From positions 62,001-126,000 of the forward strand of contig NZ_CP090983.1 of NCBI RefSeq assembly GCF_021513155.1: DNA of 64,000 bases. Direction: 5' to 3'. Position 1 is the stretch's first letter, and each line of letters begins with the position of its first letter. The stretch is from Jeotgalibaca sp. MA1X17-3. GTDB lineage: Bacteria > Bacillota > Bacilli > Lactobacillales > Aerococcaceae. The notes beneath the pieces were generated by a model. The model had not been told where the DNA came from. It worked only from the letters and a program-made list of their open reading frames with translations, and ran no database searches. The position numbers were made by a program, and so were the translations under genes. Shown here piece by piece: positions 27,346 through 35,930 of the stretch.

Positions 27346-30300
27346 TTAAATTTTAGTATGTTTCTTTCTATTTACATAGATAATTATGGATCCCATTGTA
27401 ATGGTTAGTAATCCTAATATTGCCACGTTACTTTCTTCTAATCCTGTATCTGGTAATTTTTCTTCAGAATGATTCGCATTATTTTTTTCATTAGTATTGC
27501 TTGGATCTACTGGGTCTGTTGGATCTACTGGATCTGTTGGGTCCAATGGGTCTGTTGGATCTACTGGATCTGTTGGATCTACTGGATCTGTTGGGTCCAA
27601 TGGGTCTGTTGGATCTACTGGATCTGTTGGGTCCACTGGGTCCGTTGGATCTACTGGATCTGTTGGGTCCACTGGGTCTGTTGGATCTACTGGATCCGTT
27701 GGGTCCACTGGGTCCGTTGGATCTACTGGATCTGTTGGGTCCACTGGGTCCGTTGGATCTACTGGATCTACTGGGTCCACTGGGTCTGTTGGATCTACTG
27801 GATCTACTGGGTCTACTGGGTCTACTGGGTCTACTGGGTCCGTTGGAACTTCGGTAGGATTTGGATTCTGATAAATTGATCCTGTTCCTCCCACAAATTT
27901 TTCATAAGCTACAAAGGCTAGTAATGCTTGTTGCGTAGCCATGCCATTTGATTTTCCATCTTTAATAACATGAGCATATCCTTCGTCTTCTTGTTTAAAT
28001 TCTAATAAGTGTTCCAGCAAGTTTCCACCTGGTTTTGTAAATGCTTCACTTGTTGGGTCAATTCCTACAGAAGCTAGTCCAACAATAGCTTGGGAAATAG
28101 ACTCACTTGAATCTCCCCCATTCCATGTATCAAAGAAGCCACCATTCTCTTGTTGCATGGTTGACATAACCGTTACAGCACGATCTATTGCCGTTTTTAC
28201 ATCCGCGCGGTCTTGGTAAGGTGCTAACGCCGATAAAGCCATTCCAGTGATGTCCATGCTAGGAGTATTTCCGAAAAATGACCAGCCTCCATCTGCTAAT
28301 TGATTTTTCAATATTCCATCAATTAAAGTTTCGCGTGTTCCTTCTGTGACTTCATAGTCATTACTATCCAAGGCAATTAACGTATAGATGTAATTATTGA
28401 TAAGTGTGCTTTCTTGTTCTAACATATTTTCAATTAAATTGTATCCAGCAAAGTTAGTCGCATCTTTCCCTTGTAAAGACAAAGAGATGATAACTTTTTG
28501 AAGGTTTAAGCTATTCAGCTTTCCGTCATTTTCTTTCAGTACTGTTTCAATAGAATCCAGGTAACTTGTTGGAATCTCGAAATCAGTAACATGTGCAAGA
28601 CTCCAAATCCACCACTCACTAAAGTACTCAAACGTGATATCGTTAGAATCAATATAATTTAGAACTCCTTGAATTTGAGCTGCAATATCTACTTGACTTG
28701 GGGCTACTGGGTCCGTTGGAACTTCGGTAGGATTTGGATTCTGATAAATTGACCCTGTTCCTCCTACAAATTTTTCATAAGCTACAAGTGCTTGTAATGC
28801 TTGTTGCGTAGCCATGCCATTTGATTTTCCATCTTTAATAACATGAGCATATCCTTCGTCTTCTTGTTTAAATTCTAATAAGTGTTCCAGCAAGTTTCCA
28901 CCTGGCTTTGTGAATGCTTCACTTGTTGGATCAATTCCTACAGAAGTCAAGCCAATGATTGCTTGGGAAATGGATTCACTTGAATCTCCCCCATTCCATG
29001 AGTCAAAGAAACCACCATTTTCTTGTTGCATCGTTGACATAACTGTTACGGCACGATCTATGGCTGTTTTTACATCCGCGCGGTCTTGGTATGGCGCTAA
29101 CGCTGATAGGGCCATTCCAGTAATATCCATACTTGGTGTATTTCCGAAAAATGACCAAGCTCCACCTTCTAATTCTTTACTCAATATCCCATCAATTAAA
29201 GCTTCTCGTGTTCCTTCTGTGACTTCATAATCATTGCTATCTAGCGCGATTAACGTATAGATATAATTATTGATTAACGTACTTTCTTGCTCTAACATAT
29301 TATCAACTAAATTATATCCAGCTACGTCAGTAGCATCTATTCCTTGTAAAGATAATGAAATGATTACTTTTTGAAGCTCTAGACCATTTAATTTTCCATC
29401 TTTTTCTTTTAGTACTGTTTCAATAGAATCCAGGTAGCTTGTTGGAATCTCAAAATCAGTAACATGAGCTAAACTCCAGATCCACCACTCACTAAAGTAC
29501 TCAAAAGTGGTGTCATTTGAATCAATATAGTTTAAAACTCCTTGAATCTGAGCTGCAATATCTACTTGATTGGGAGTTTCTGGACTTGTTGGATCTACTG
29601 GATCTACCGGATCCGTTGGCTCTCCAGGACTTTGTGGTTCCTCGGGATCTGTTGACTCTCCAGGATTTTCTGGTTCTTCTGGATTTTCTGGTTCTTCTGG
29701 ATTTTCTGAGTCTGAAAAATTTTGAATTTCCAATTGAATATGATCTCCATCGTTCAATAAAGTGGTAATTACTCCATTTTCAGATACTTTATTATTTACT
29801 GATAAATTCCAATAATCAAACTCACCTAGTGTTTGATTTCCAATATTATTGATGTAAGTGAAGTACGTTTCATCTACCGCTACATTTAATTTTAATGAAT
29901 TACTAGATGCTGCTTGATAAAGGGCGTCATAAGCAGAACTTCTTGCATCTAATGAAACATTAGTTTCTGGCATTACCAAATTACCATTTAAATCTTTTGC
30001 TGAAACGGTAACTGAAATATCTGGATCATTTTCTTCAGGATTCATAGATATCAATACAAAGTTTAAGTTATCTCCATGACTGATTTTGTAATTGGAAACA
30101 CCTACTTGAGAATACTCCCCTTGTGTAAGGAAAGACCAATAATTGTTTATACCGTCCCCTTCAACATTTCCAATTGCTTCAACGAATTGACCTAAACCAC
30201 CATCAAATTCAGTAGTAGCCACTTCAACTCCCTGCTTTTCAGCCGCTGAAATTAATGCATCATAAGCAGTAGCCCCTTCTTCAACTTTTACAGCTGTTAA

Positions 30301-30459
30301 AGGAAGAACTTTATTCCCTTCACTATCTGTTGCTTGAACAGTTACAGCATGATCTAACGTGGCTGCTAACGTTTCTTGGGGAATGAACCCAATAACACTG
30401 CCTAATGTAAATAAAAAAGAAAGTATTAAAATACTGATTTTTCTTAACTTTTTGTTCAT
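27346..30459 (-). CDS. LPxTG surface protein with DUF4430 and transcobalamin-like alpha/alpha-barrel repeats
   Basis: This 1037-residue wall protein is probably the surface corrinoid trap. It has a signal peptide (1-33), DUF4430 domain 1 (about 36-137, NNYWSFLTQGEYSQVGVSNY), DUF4430 domain 2 (about 147-250) and a Pro/Glu linker. Two alpha/alpha-barrel units follow (about 300-575 and 591-866), each with ITGMALSALAPYQDR, NGGFF and MATQQAL blocks. Next come an Asp-Pro-Val/Thr spacer (about 880-985), LPDTG near residue 1002, a membrane segment and a basic tail, so sortase should link it to peptidoglycan. Transcobalamin and intrinsic factor combine the same two module types in the opposite order. 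The cobalamin riboswitch upstream supports a B12 role; binding is inferred. Confidence 0.85.
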   Translation of the reverse strand: MNKKLRKISILILSFLFTLGSVIGFIPQETLAATLDHAVTVQATDSEGNKVLPLTAVKVEEGATAYDALISAAEKQGVEVATTEFDGGLGQFVEAIGNVEGDGINNYWSFLTQGEYSQVGVSNYKISHGDNLNFVLISMNPEENDPDISVTVSAKDLNGNLVMPETNVSLDARSSAYDALYQAASSNSLKLNVAVDETYFTYINNIGNQTLGEFDYWNLSVNNKVSENGVITTLLNDGDHIQLEIQNFSDSENPEEPENPEEPENPGESTDPEEPQSPGEPTDPVDPVDPTSPETPNQVDIAAQIQGVLNYIDSNDTTFEYFSEWWIWSLAHVTDFEIPTSYLDSIETVLKEKDGKLNGLELQKVIISLSLQGIDATDVAGYNLVDNMLEQESTLINNYIYTLIALDSNDYEVTEGTREALIDGILSKELEGGAWSFFGNTPSMDITGMALSALAPYQDRADVKTAIDRAVTVMSTMQQENGGFFDSWNGGDSSESISQAIIGLTSVGIDPTSEAFTKPGGNLLEHLLEFKQEDEGYAHVIKDGKSNGMATQQALQALVAYEKFVGGTGSIYQNPNPTEVPTDPVAPSQVDIAAQIQGVLNYIDSNDITFEYFSEWWIWSLAHVTDFEIPTSYLDSIETVLKENDGKLNSLNLQKVIISLSLQGKDATNFAGYNLIENMLEQESTLINNYIYTLIALDSNDYEVTEGTRETLIDGILKNQLADGGWSFFGNTPSMDITGMALSALAPYQDRADVKTAIDRAVTVMSTMQQENGGFFDTWNGGDSSESISQAIVGLASVGIDPTSEAFTKPGGNLLEHLLEFKQEDEGYAHVIKDGKSNGMATQQALLAFVAYEKFVGGTGSIYQNPNPTEVPTDPVDPVDPVDPVDPVDPTDPVDPVDPVDPTDPVDPTDPVDPTDPVDPTDPVDPTDPVDPTDPVDPTDPVDPTDPVDPTDPLDPTDPVDPTDPVDPTDPLDPTDPVDPTDPVDPSNTNEKNNANHSEEKLPDTGLEESNVAILGLLTITMGSIIIYVNRKKHTKI
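27499..27841 (-). repeat. Tandem Asp-Pro-Val/Thr coding repeat
   Basis: About 340 bases of tandem 9- and 18-base units encode alternating DPV and DPT triplets between the second barrel and the wall anchor. Such tracts act as rigid wall-spanning spacers and often vary in length between strains. Open frames on the opposite strand here are by-products of the repeat. Confidence 0.9.
27841..29570 (-). repeat. Direct repeat of the 873-base barrel module
   Basis: Two copies, about 27841-28697 and 28714-29570, with an 873-base period (291 codons). Both begin with the same linker (GSIYQNPNPTEV in translation, at the 3' side) and differ only at scattered, often synonymous positions. This indicates recent internal duplication or continuing sequence exchange. 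Confidence 0.88.
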
Positions 30460-30516
30460 TTGTACACTCCTATTACTTTATTTATTCTTTTCAATATAAT
30501 AACCAAAACTTAAATC

Positions 30517-30547
30517 AAAAAAATACACCTCTTTTAACGAGATGCAT
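30517..30547 (-). terminator. Riboswitch-controlled terminator of the cobalamin operon
   Basis: On the minus strand ATGCATCTC pairs with GAGGTGTAT and is followed by TTTTTTTG, about 60 bases before the surface-protein start. An alternative hairpin (ATGCAAA/TTTGCAT) lies just upstream. This suits transcription termination when cobalamin is bound. Confidence 0.8.
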
Positions 30548-30559
30548 GTAAGCGTTTTA

Positions 30560-30760
30560 TGAACATGCAAACGAAATAATTCATTTGCATACACACCTCC
30601 CTATACTCGTAGTTGGAATGGTAGAAAATAGGCAGATATCCTGGCTTGTGGTTTTTGCTTTCTATTGCCTTCCCATCTTGATGACAGTGGCATAATAATA
30701 GAAAACTCGCACTTACAGTGGCGGTACCGCGTCGGATTTGAACCGAACTTTCCTTTTATT
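30560..30760 (-). promoter_or_regulatory. Cobalamin (AdoCbl-type) riboswitch
   Basis: The minus strand shows the conserved parts in order: GACGCGGTACCGCCACTGTAAGT split over two arms, a second GCCACTGTC (30683-30691), GATGGGAAGG, and the B12 box AAGCCAGGATATCTGCC (30631-30647). It lies between a promoter and the leader terminator of the surface-protein/ECF operon, so the operon should be repressed when cobalamin is plentiful. The 3' limit is approximate. Confidence 0.95.
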
Positions 30761-30811
30761 GACATCACTTAATGATGTTAACCTATTATTCAGTATTTAA
30801 TTTCTACTTTC

Positions 30812-30840
30812 ATTATATGGGACAAAAACTTGTTTTACAA
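30812..30840 (-). promoter_or_regulatory. Promoter of the cobalamin operon
   Basis: On the minus strand TTGTAA (30835-30840) and TATAAT (30812-30817) are 17 bases apart, about 50 bases before the riboswitch. The rest of the gap up to 31075 shows nothing I can name. Confidence 0.65.
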
Positions 30841-31075
30841 CTAAATGAAGAAAAACTAATTTTTCAATTTTTAATTATCATAGATGCTATATTTTTATTA
30901 CAAAAAAACCAATCCGTTTTATACGTTCTACCTGTATTTACAACGCTAAAGTACTTTTTCAAAGTCTATAACTGTATCTATAGATGGGTTTTACTAACAC
31001 CCGTTACAATTAACTGGTTTTTATAACGCCGCCCGTTCTATCTTGTTTGACACAAAAATATCTATTCACACAAAA

Positions 31076-31117
31076 AAAGAAAGTAAGAAGTTCTTTAGAA
31101 CATTTCTCACTTTCTTA
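31076..31117 (-). terminator. Terminator after the MFS gene
   Basis: AAGAAAGT...GTTC pairs with GAAC...ACTTTCTT, imperfect in the middle, followed by TTTTTTT on the minus strand. It starts eight bases past the MFS stop. Confidence 0.8.
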
Positions 31118-31124
31118 TTATCTA

Positions 31125-32330
31125 TTAAATTTTAACCTCAGAAATAACTCTTTTTCGTTCAATCACTATATATGTCGCTATACTTACAATCATCAATCCA
31201 ATCATGATAATAATACTTTGCATTCCGAAAAACAAATCAAAGTGATCAGATAAAACTCCTACAAAGGTAGGTGCAACAGTTGCTCCAATTCCTCCTGTGA
31301 CTAAAATCCATCCCATAGCCATCGGGTATTGTTTGATGGACACTCCAGCTAAAGTTACAGCAGTTGGATAAATCCCTCCCATCGTTGCTCCAAGAGCCAA
31401 TGAAGAGAGAATAACTGTTAGAGTAGTTTGACTATAAATCAGAGCTACAAAGGAAACAAACATACCTAAGCTGATACCAATCAACAATCTTTTTCTAGAC
31501 ATTTTCCCACTCACTATAGAGCAGTATACTCGACCAATTAAAATACCTAGCCATAGAAAACTGGAAAGTAGCTGAGCTTTTTCTAGAACCAAAACATTCG
31601 TATCTACAAAAAACTTCACTAACCAACCTGTTATTGCAGCTTCACTACACATATAGAAAAACAAAATAGCAATAATAACCCAAAATAGACTATCTTTTAA
31701 AAATTCAAATGAAATTTTCCGTTTTTCTTTCGGTAGTACTTGTACATCAATATCTGCTTTTGAAAAGAAGATTTGTGAAAGAATAATAAAAACAATAATC
31801 ATAATTAATATTAATTTCCAACCTTCACCACCCACATTTGCCATTGTTAAAGTCAATAAAAATGGTGAAATCAATGCTCCAATTGCAAAGATAGCATGCA
31901 TAAGGTTTAGAGCTTGCGGGCTACTATTAGAAACGTCATTTACTGTTTTATTTGTGAAGTTTGAAACACTTCCTCGACTGATCCCAACGAAGAAAAAAGC
32001 GAGAAACAAGAAAAATGCATGACCTACTCCACTAATTAAAATAATAAAACCAATGATTACAAAACTTCCTAACACAACCACTGATTTTTTCAGACCTAAG
32101 TATAAGGGAACAATCCCACTTAGAAAACCTGCTACTAAGTTCCCAATTTGTTGTCCTGAAACAAGTAAACCACTAACAGTGTCATCTAATTGATACTTAT
32201 CACTAAGTATCGGTAAGAGCGAACCAAAAAGCATTCCATATAATCCATTAACAAAAAACATAAAAAAGCTAACGCCAATTATATATTGTGCCTTCTTGTC
32301 TAAACGCCCATAAAATGAATTTTGAAACAT
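31125..32330 (-). CDS. MFS transporter, sugar-type
   Basis: A 401-residue protein with about 12 membrane segments and no cysteine-rich or soluble domain. The N-terminal half contains GLYGMLFGSLLPIL and GISRGSVSNF; the C-terminal half contains GATMGGIYPTAVTLAG, a pattern seen in the FucP-like sugar MFS group. Substrate unknown. It sits just beyond saccharide locus 2 with its own start signal (AGGAGG) and terminator, so a role in sugar uptake or efflux there is only suggested by position. Confidence 0.8.
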   Translation of the reverse strand: MFQNSFYGRLDKKAQYIIGVSFFMFFVNGLYGMLFGSLLPILSDKYQLDDTVSGLLVSGQQIGNLVAGFLSGIVPLYLGLKKSVVVLGSFVIIGFIILISGVGHAFFLFLAFFFVGISRGSVSNFTNKTVNDVSNSSPQALNLMHAIFAIGALISPFLLTLTMANVGGEGWKLILIMIIVFIILSQIFFSKADIDVQVLPKEKRKISFEFLKDSLFWVIIAILFFYMCSEAAITGWLVKFFVDTNVLVLEKAQLLSSFLWLGILIGRVYCSIVSGKMSRKRLLIGISLGMFVSFVALIYSQTTLTVILSSLALGATMGGIYPTAVTLAGVSIKQYPMAMGWILVTGGIGATVAPTFVGVLSDHFDLFFGMQSIIIMIGLMIVSIATYIVIERKRVISEVKI

Positions 32331-32481
32331 AATAGCCTCCTAAAATACAATGATCATTATATGTAATTTTCACCAATATCTTTGATGAATGAATGGCAAT
32401 CCTCTTTTTCAGGAGCCTTATCTATGTCAATATTCAATTATATCAATTTTGATCCACGTTTACTTCATAAATAGAAATGCA

Positions 32482-33822
32482 TCATAATTTATATTCTTGA
32501 TTTAATAGTTCCATTTGTTTTTTTCGTAGAAAGAAATATCCAAAAATAGCTACTAACGTATTACTAATCAACATCCCTAACCATACACTATATTCACCTA
32601 AACTAGAAATTTGTGTAAGAATAAAAATAATTGGTATTCTAAATACATACAGTCTCGAAAAACTAATCATCAAGTTAAACTTTGTTTGTCCGGTTCCTTG
32701 GAAATACCCGATAACAATTTGCATGGCTGCCCATGGAATTGCTGAGACTGAATAGACGGTAATCGCGTTGACAGTATGTCTCAAAACTTCAGAATCCTGA
32801 TTTGTAAATAACGCTGCTACAGGAGTTCTAAATATAATGAGGATGGATATGGTACTAAAAGCAAGTGTACAAGATATTATGAAACTCTGATTAACAAATT
32901 TCTTTACACGCTCATAATTTTTAGCCCCTAAATTTTGAGCTACTAATATAGATACACCTGTTCCAAAACCTGTTAAGAAAGAAAAGATAACGGAGTTAAT
33001 ACGATTAGTAATTCCAAATGCAGTTAATACGCCTACGCCATAGGCTAAAGCATATTTGTTTACGATGATTTGTCCAAAAGACATCGTAGATTTTTCAATC
33101 ATAATAGGAAATCCGATCGTAAGAATTTGCTTGATCTCATCCCATCTAATTAAAATAGGATCTTTTTTGCTAACTATTCTTTTGTTAATAAATAAATCAT
33201 AAAGTGCAAATCCGGTTATAACAGCATTACCCATAAATGTGGATAATAAGACTCCTGCAAATTTTAAATCAAAAACAAAAATAGTTACAACAAGAAATAC
33301 TAACTTTACTATAATAGATGTTGTATTTACTACTGTAATTCCCATTGTTTCGCCTTGGGCACGTTTGATTCCATAGTAAGCTCGATTCATAAATAACAGT
33401 AGAATATTAAAAGATAGAATTCGAAAATAGGTTGTCGCCATTTCAAGTAAACTTGGGTCAATTGAAAATAGCAGAAGGATTGGACGAGTAAACAAGAAAA
33501 CTAGCAACGCTGAAATACTTCCAATTAAAAAAGCTAAAATTAACAATTGGTGCATAATATGTTTTCCACTTCTACCTGCACCAATTTCTTTCCCAATCAT
33601 ACTTGTACTTCCAATTGCTAAACCATCACCAATCGCTACAAATAGACTCTCAATTGGTTGAATAAAAACGATTGTCGCAAGTTCTAAAGCACCAATTTGT
33701 GAGACAAAAAGGATATCTACTAATCCATATAAACCAAAAAACAAATTATTTACTGCTACTGGACTCGCAATTTTAATAATCGTTTTATTTATATTCCCTT
33801 CTAATATTTCTTTTTCATTCAT
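32482..33822 (-). CDS. MATE family efflux transporter
   Basis: The 446 residues form two bundles of six membrane segments, with the MATE-type opening (ISPVAVNNLFFGLYGLVD is close to its start) and a related second-half start (GFPIMIEKSTMSFGQIIVN). MATE proteins expel drugs or metabolites using Na+ or H+. The start has GAAGGAG upstream. It lies downstream of the SDR/cupin genes behind a terminator, so it is probably a separate unit. Substrate unknown. Confidence 0.88.
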   Translation of the reverse strand: MNEKEILEGNINKTIIKIASPVAVNNLFFGLYGLVDILFVSQIGALELATIVFIQPIESLFVAIGDGLAIGSTSMIGKEIGAGRSGKHIMHQLLILAFLIGSISALLVFLFTRPILLLFSIDPSLLEMATTYFRILSFNILLLFMNRAYYGIKRAQGETMGITVVNTTSIIVKLVFLVVTIFVFDLKFAGVLLSTFMGNAVITGFALYDLFINKRIVSKKDPILIRWDEIKQILTIGFPIMIEKSTMSFGQIIVNKYALAYGVGVLTAFGITNRINSVIFSFLTGFGTGVSILVAQNLGAKNYERVKKFVNQSFIISCTLAFSTISILIIFRTPVAALFTNQDSEVLRHTVNAITVYSVSAIPWAAMQIVIGYFQGTGQTKFNLMISFSRLYVFRIPIIFILTQISSLGEYSVWLGMLISNTLVAIFGYFFLRKKQMELLNQEYKL

Positions 33823-33867
33823 ATTTTCTCCTTCAATCTTTAATTCAATTGTTTTTTAAACATTATT

Positions 33868-33908
33868 AGAAGACCTTTTCCTATCAAAAAGATAGTTCTA
33901 GGTCTTCT
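33868..33908 (-). terminator. Terminator-like hairpin after the SDR operon
   Basis: AGAAGACCT pairs perfectly with AGGTCTTCT, with an inner CTATC/GATAG stem. It lies about 100 bases beyond the last SDR gene. The T run on the minus side is weak. Confidence 0.6.
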
Positions 33909-34007
33909 ATATATGTTTAACTATTTAATTTTATCATACGTATATTAGATACGTAATGTATGACCAGTGATTCTTTCTATACGAATCTATATAACATTTT
34001 AGTTGGT

Positions 34008-34757
34008 TTAAATAAGGTCTTGTCCACCATTAACTTGAATAATTTCTCCTGTTAGGAATGAAGCTTTTGGTCCAACTAGGAAATCAATTACACTTGCAAC
34101 CTCTTCAGGTTGACCCAATCTCTTCAGAAGAATATTGTTCTTCCATGAGTTGAATACATCAATATTTGTTTCTTTAATTTGTTTGTGGAAATCAGTATCA
34201 ATCGTTCCTGGTGAAACTCCATTTACACGGATTCCATATTCCGCTAAGTCTTTTGCCATTGCACGTGTCAATGTCACAACTGCTCCTTTAGAAGTTCCGT
34301 ACATTCCTGCTCCTGGTCCACCTGCATTCCATCCTGCGTTAGATGCAAAGTTAATAATAGAAGCATCTTCACCCTTTTTAAGCATTGGAATAGCAGAACG
34401 TGTTACGAAGAACACACTGTCCAAGTTTAAAGCTAGTACGTCACGGTAGAATTTTGTTTCCATTTCTTCGAAACGGGAACGTCCGCCAAGTCCGCCAGCA
34501 CAGTTTACTAATACATCTAGGTGATCATATTTCGCTTTGATTTCTTCAAAACCTGCTAGTACAGCTTCTTCTTCCATCACGTTGAAATAGTATAGATCTA
34601 CTGTTACGCCAAGATCTTTCAGCTCTTTTTCCGCTGCTGCTCCTTGTTCTTTGTCAATTCCATTAAGAATAATAGAATATCCTAGCGCACCTAGAGATTT
34701 AGCTGTTGCTAAACCTATTCCTGTTGTTCCACCTGTAATCATCGCTAACTTTGTCAT
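34008..34757 (-). CDS. SDR family uronate-derivative reductase, copy 2
   Basis: A 249-residue short-chain dehydrogenase/reductase. The cofactor loop is TGGTTGIGLA, followed by NCAGG, a catalytic Ser region (INFASNAG) and the Tyr-Lys pair in YGTSKGAV. Next to a KdgF-type cupin it most likely reduces 4-deoxy-hexoseulose-uronate or the related diketo product to 2-keto-3-deoxygluconate (KduD/DEH-reductase role). The product is identical to copy 1 at 35134-35883. Its start is two bases from the cupin stop, with AGGAGG inside the cupin end. Confidence 0.88.
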   Translation of the reverse strand: MTKLAMITGGTTGIGLATAKSLGALGYSIILNGIDKEQGAAAEKELKDLGVTVDLYYFNVMEEEAVLAGFEEIKAKYDHLDVLVNCAGGLGGRSRFEEMETKFYRDVLALNLDSVFFVTRSAIPMLKKGEDASIINFASNAGWNAGGPGAGMYGTSKGAVVTLTRAMAKDLAEYGIRVNGVSPGTIDTDFHKQIKETNIDVFNSWKNNILLKRLGQPEEVASVIDFLVGPKASFLTGEIIQVNGGQDLI

Positions 34758-34758
34758 T

Positions 34759-35100
34759 TTATTTATCTCCTCCTACGAAGTCTTCTCTATGTGGTGTGAA
34801 AATATCTAATAATTTTCCTTTTTTCAAGCAAACAGCACCATGAATAATTTCTGGCTCTTTATAAGTTGAATCGCCTGCTTTCAAAACTTTCTTTTCTCCA
34901 CCGATATCAAATTCGAACTCACCTTCAATAATGTACGTAATCTGCTCATGTGGATGGCTGTGCATAGCACCAAAGGAACCTTCTTCAAACATTACTTCTA
35001 CAACCATTAAATTATCTTCATATGCTAAGATACGTCTAGTAACACCATCGCCTAAATCATCTGTAACCATATCTTCTGACATATAATAATGTTGAACCAT
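34759..35100 (-). CDS. kdgF: KdgF-type cupin
   Basis: A 113-residue single-domain cupin with metal-ligand motif MHSHPHEQITYIIEGEFEF and the second motif around PEIIHGAVCLKKG. Small cupins of this form (KdgF) speed ring-opening of 4,5-unsaturated uronic acid monomers released by lyases, feeding SDR reductases. The flanking SDR copies and the lyases in this operon fit that role well. No signal peptide, so cytoplasmic. The start follows AGAGGAGG. Confidence 0.82.
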   Translation of the reverse strand: MVQHYYMSEDMVTDDLGDGVTRRILAYEDNLMVVEVMFEEGSFGAMHSHPHEQITYIIEGEFEFDIGGEKKVLKAGDSTYKEPEIIHGAVCLKKGKLLDIFTPHREDFVGGDK

Positions 35101-35133
35101 ATTTCTATCGCCTCCTCTTATTTTTAGTTAACT

Positions 35134-35883
35134 TTAAATAAGGTCTTGTCCACCATTAACTTGAATAATTTCTCCTGTTAGGAATGAAGCTTTTGGTCCA
35201 ACTAGGAAGTCTATTACACTTGCAACCTCTTCAGGTTGACCCAATCTCTTCAGAAGAATATTGTTCTTCCATGAGTTGAATACATCAATATTTGTTTCTT
35301 TAATTTGTTTGTGGAAATCAGTATCAATCGTTCCTGGTGAAACTCCATTTACACGGATTCCATATTCCGCTAAGTCTTTTGCCATTGCACGTGTCAATGT
35401 CACAACTGCTCCTTTAGAAGTTCCGTACATTCCTGCTCCTGGTCCACCTGCATTCCATCCTGCGTTAGATGCAAAGTTAATAATAGAAGCATCTTCACCC
35501 TTTTTAAGCATTGGAATAGCAGAACGTGTTACGAAGAACACACTGTCCAAGTTTAAAGCTAGTACGTCACGGTAGAATTTTGTTTCCATTTCTTCGAAAC
35601 GGGAACGTCCGCCAAGTCCGCCAGCACAGTTTACTAATACATCTAGGTGATCATATTTCGCTTTGATTTCTTCAAAACCTGCTAGTACAGCTTCTTCTTC
35701 CATCACGTTGAAATAGTATAGATCTACTGTTACGCCAAGATCTTTCAGCTCTTTTTCCGCTGCTGCTCCTTGTTCTTTGTCAATTCCATTAAGAATAATA
35801 GAATATCCTAGTGCTCCTAGAGATTTAGCTGTTGCTAAGCCTATTCCTGTTGTTCCACCTGTAATCATTGCTAACTTTGTCAT
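35134..35883 (-). CDS. SDR family uronate-derivative reductase, copy 1
   Basis: Identical in protein sequence to the copy at 34008-34757. Its own Shine-Dalgarno (TAGGAGA) differs from that of the other copy. It lies between the interrupted lyase gene upstream and kdgF downstream. Keeping two identical reductases may raise dosage; recent duplication or gene conversion explains the identity. Confidence 0.88.
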   Translation of the reverse strand: MTKLAMITGGTTGIGLATAKSLGALGYSIILNGIDKEQGAAAEKELKDLGVTVDLYYFNVMEEEAVLAGFEEIKAKYDHLDVLVNCAGGLGGRSRFEEMETKFYRDVLALNLDSVFFVTRSAIPMLKKGEDASIINFASNAGWNAGGPGAGMYGTSKGAVVTLTRAMAKDLAEYGIRVNGVSPGTIDTDFHKQIKETNIDVFNSWKNNILLKRLGQPEEVASVIDFLVGPKASFLTGEIIQVNGGQDLI

Positions 35884-35930
35884 GTATACATTCTCCTATT
35901 TCTATTATATTTTTATTAATTGCATCATCA

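Larger units (their letters stand above)
34008..35883 (-). repeat. Direct repeat of the SDR gene flanking the cupin gene
   Basis: 34008-34757 and 35134-35883 encode identical proteins. I counted six base differences, all synonymous and all near the gene ends; the central stretch of about 600 bases appears identical. Recombination between the copies would delete the cupin and one SDR gene. Confidence 0.92.

Noticed and set aside
27499..27841. Possible CRISPR-like array
   Set aside because: The units are contiguous 9/18-base coding repeats without unique spacers, and no cas genes are present.
27469..27879. Three plus-strand open frames made of Gly-Ser-Val, Trp-Ile-Cys or Leu-Leu-Asp repeats
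   Set aside because: They are antisense reflections of the Asp-Pro coding repeat of the LPxTG protein and have no ribosome site.
30772..31026. Plus-strand open frame of 84 codons between the riboswitch and the MFS gene
   Set aside because: It overlaps the promoter and 5' part of the cobalamin leader, lacks a ribosome site and has no family resemblance.
30841..31075. Small RNA or gene in the AT-rich gap
   Set aside because: No stable hairpin followed by a T run, no supported open frame and no promoter pair pointing into it was found.
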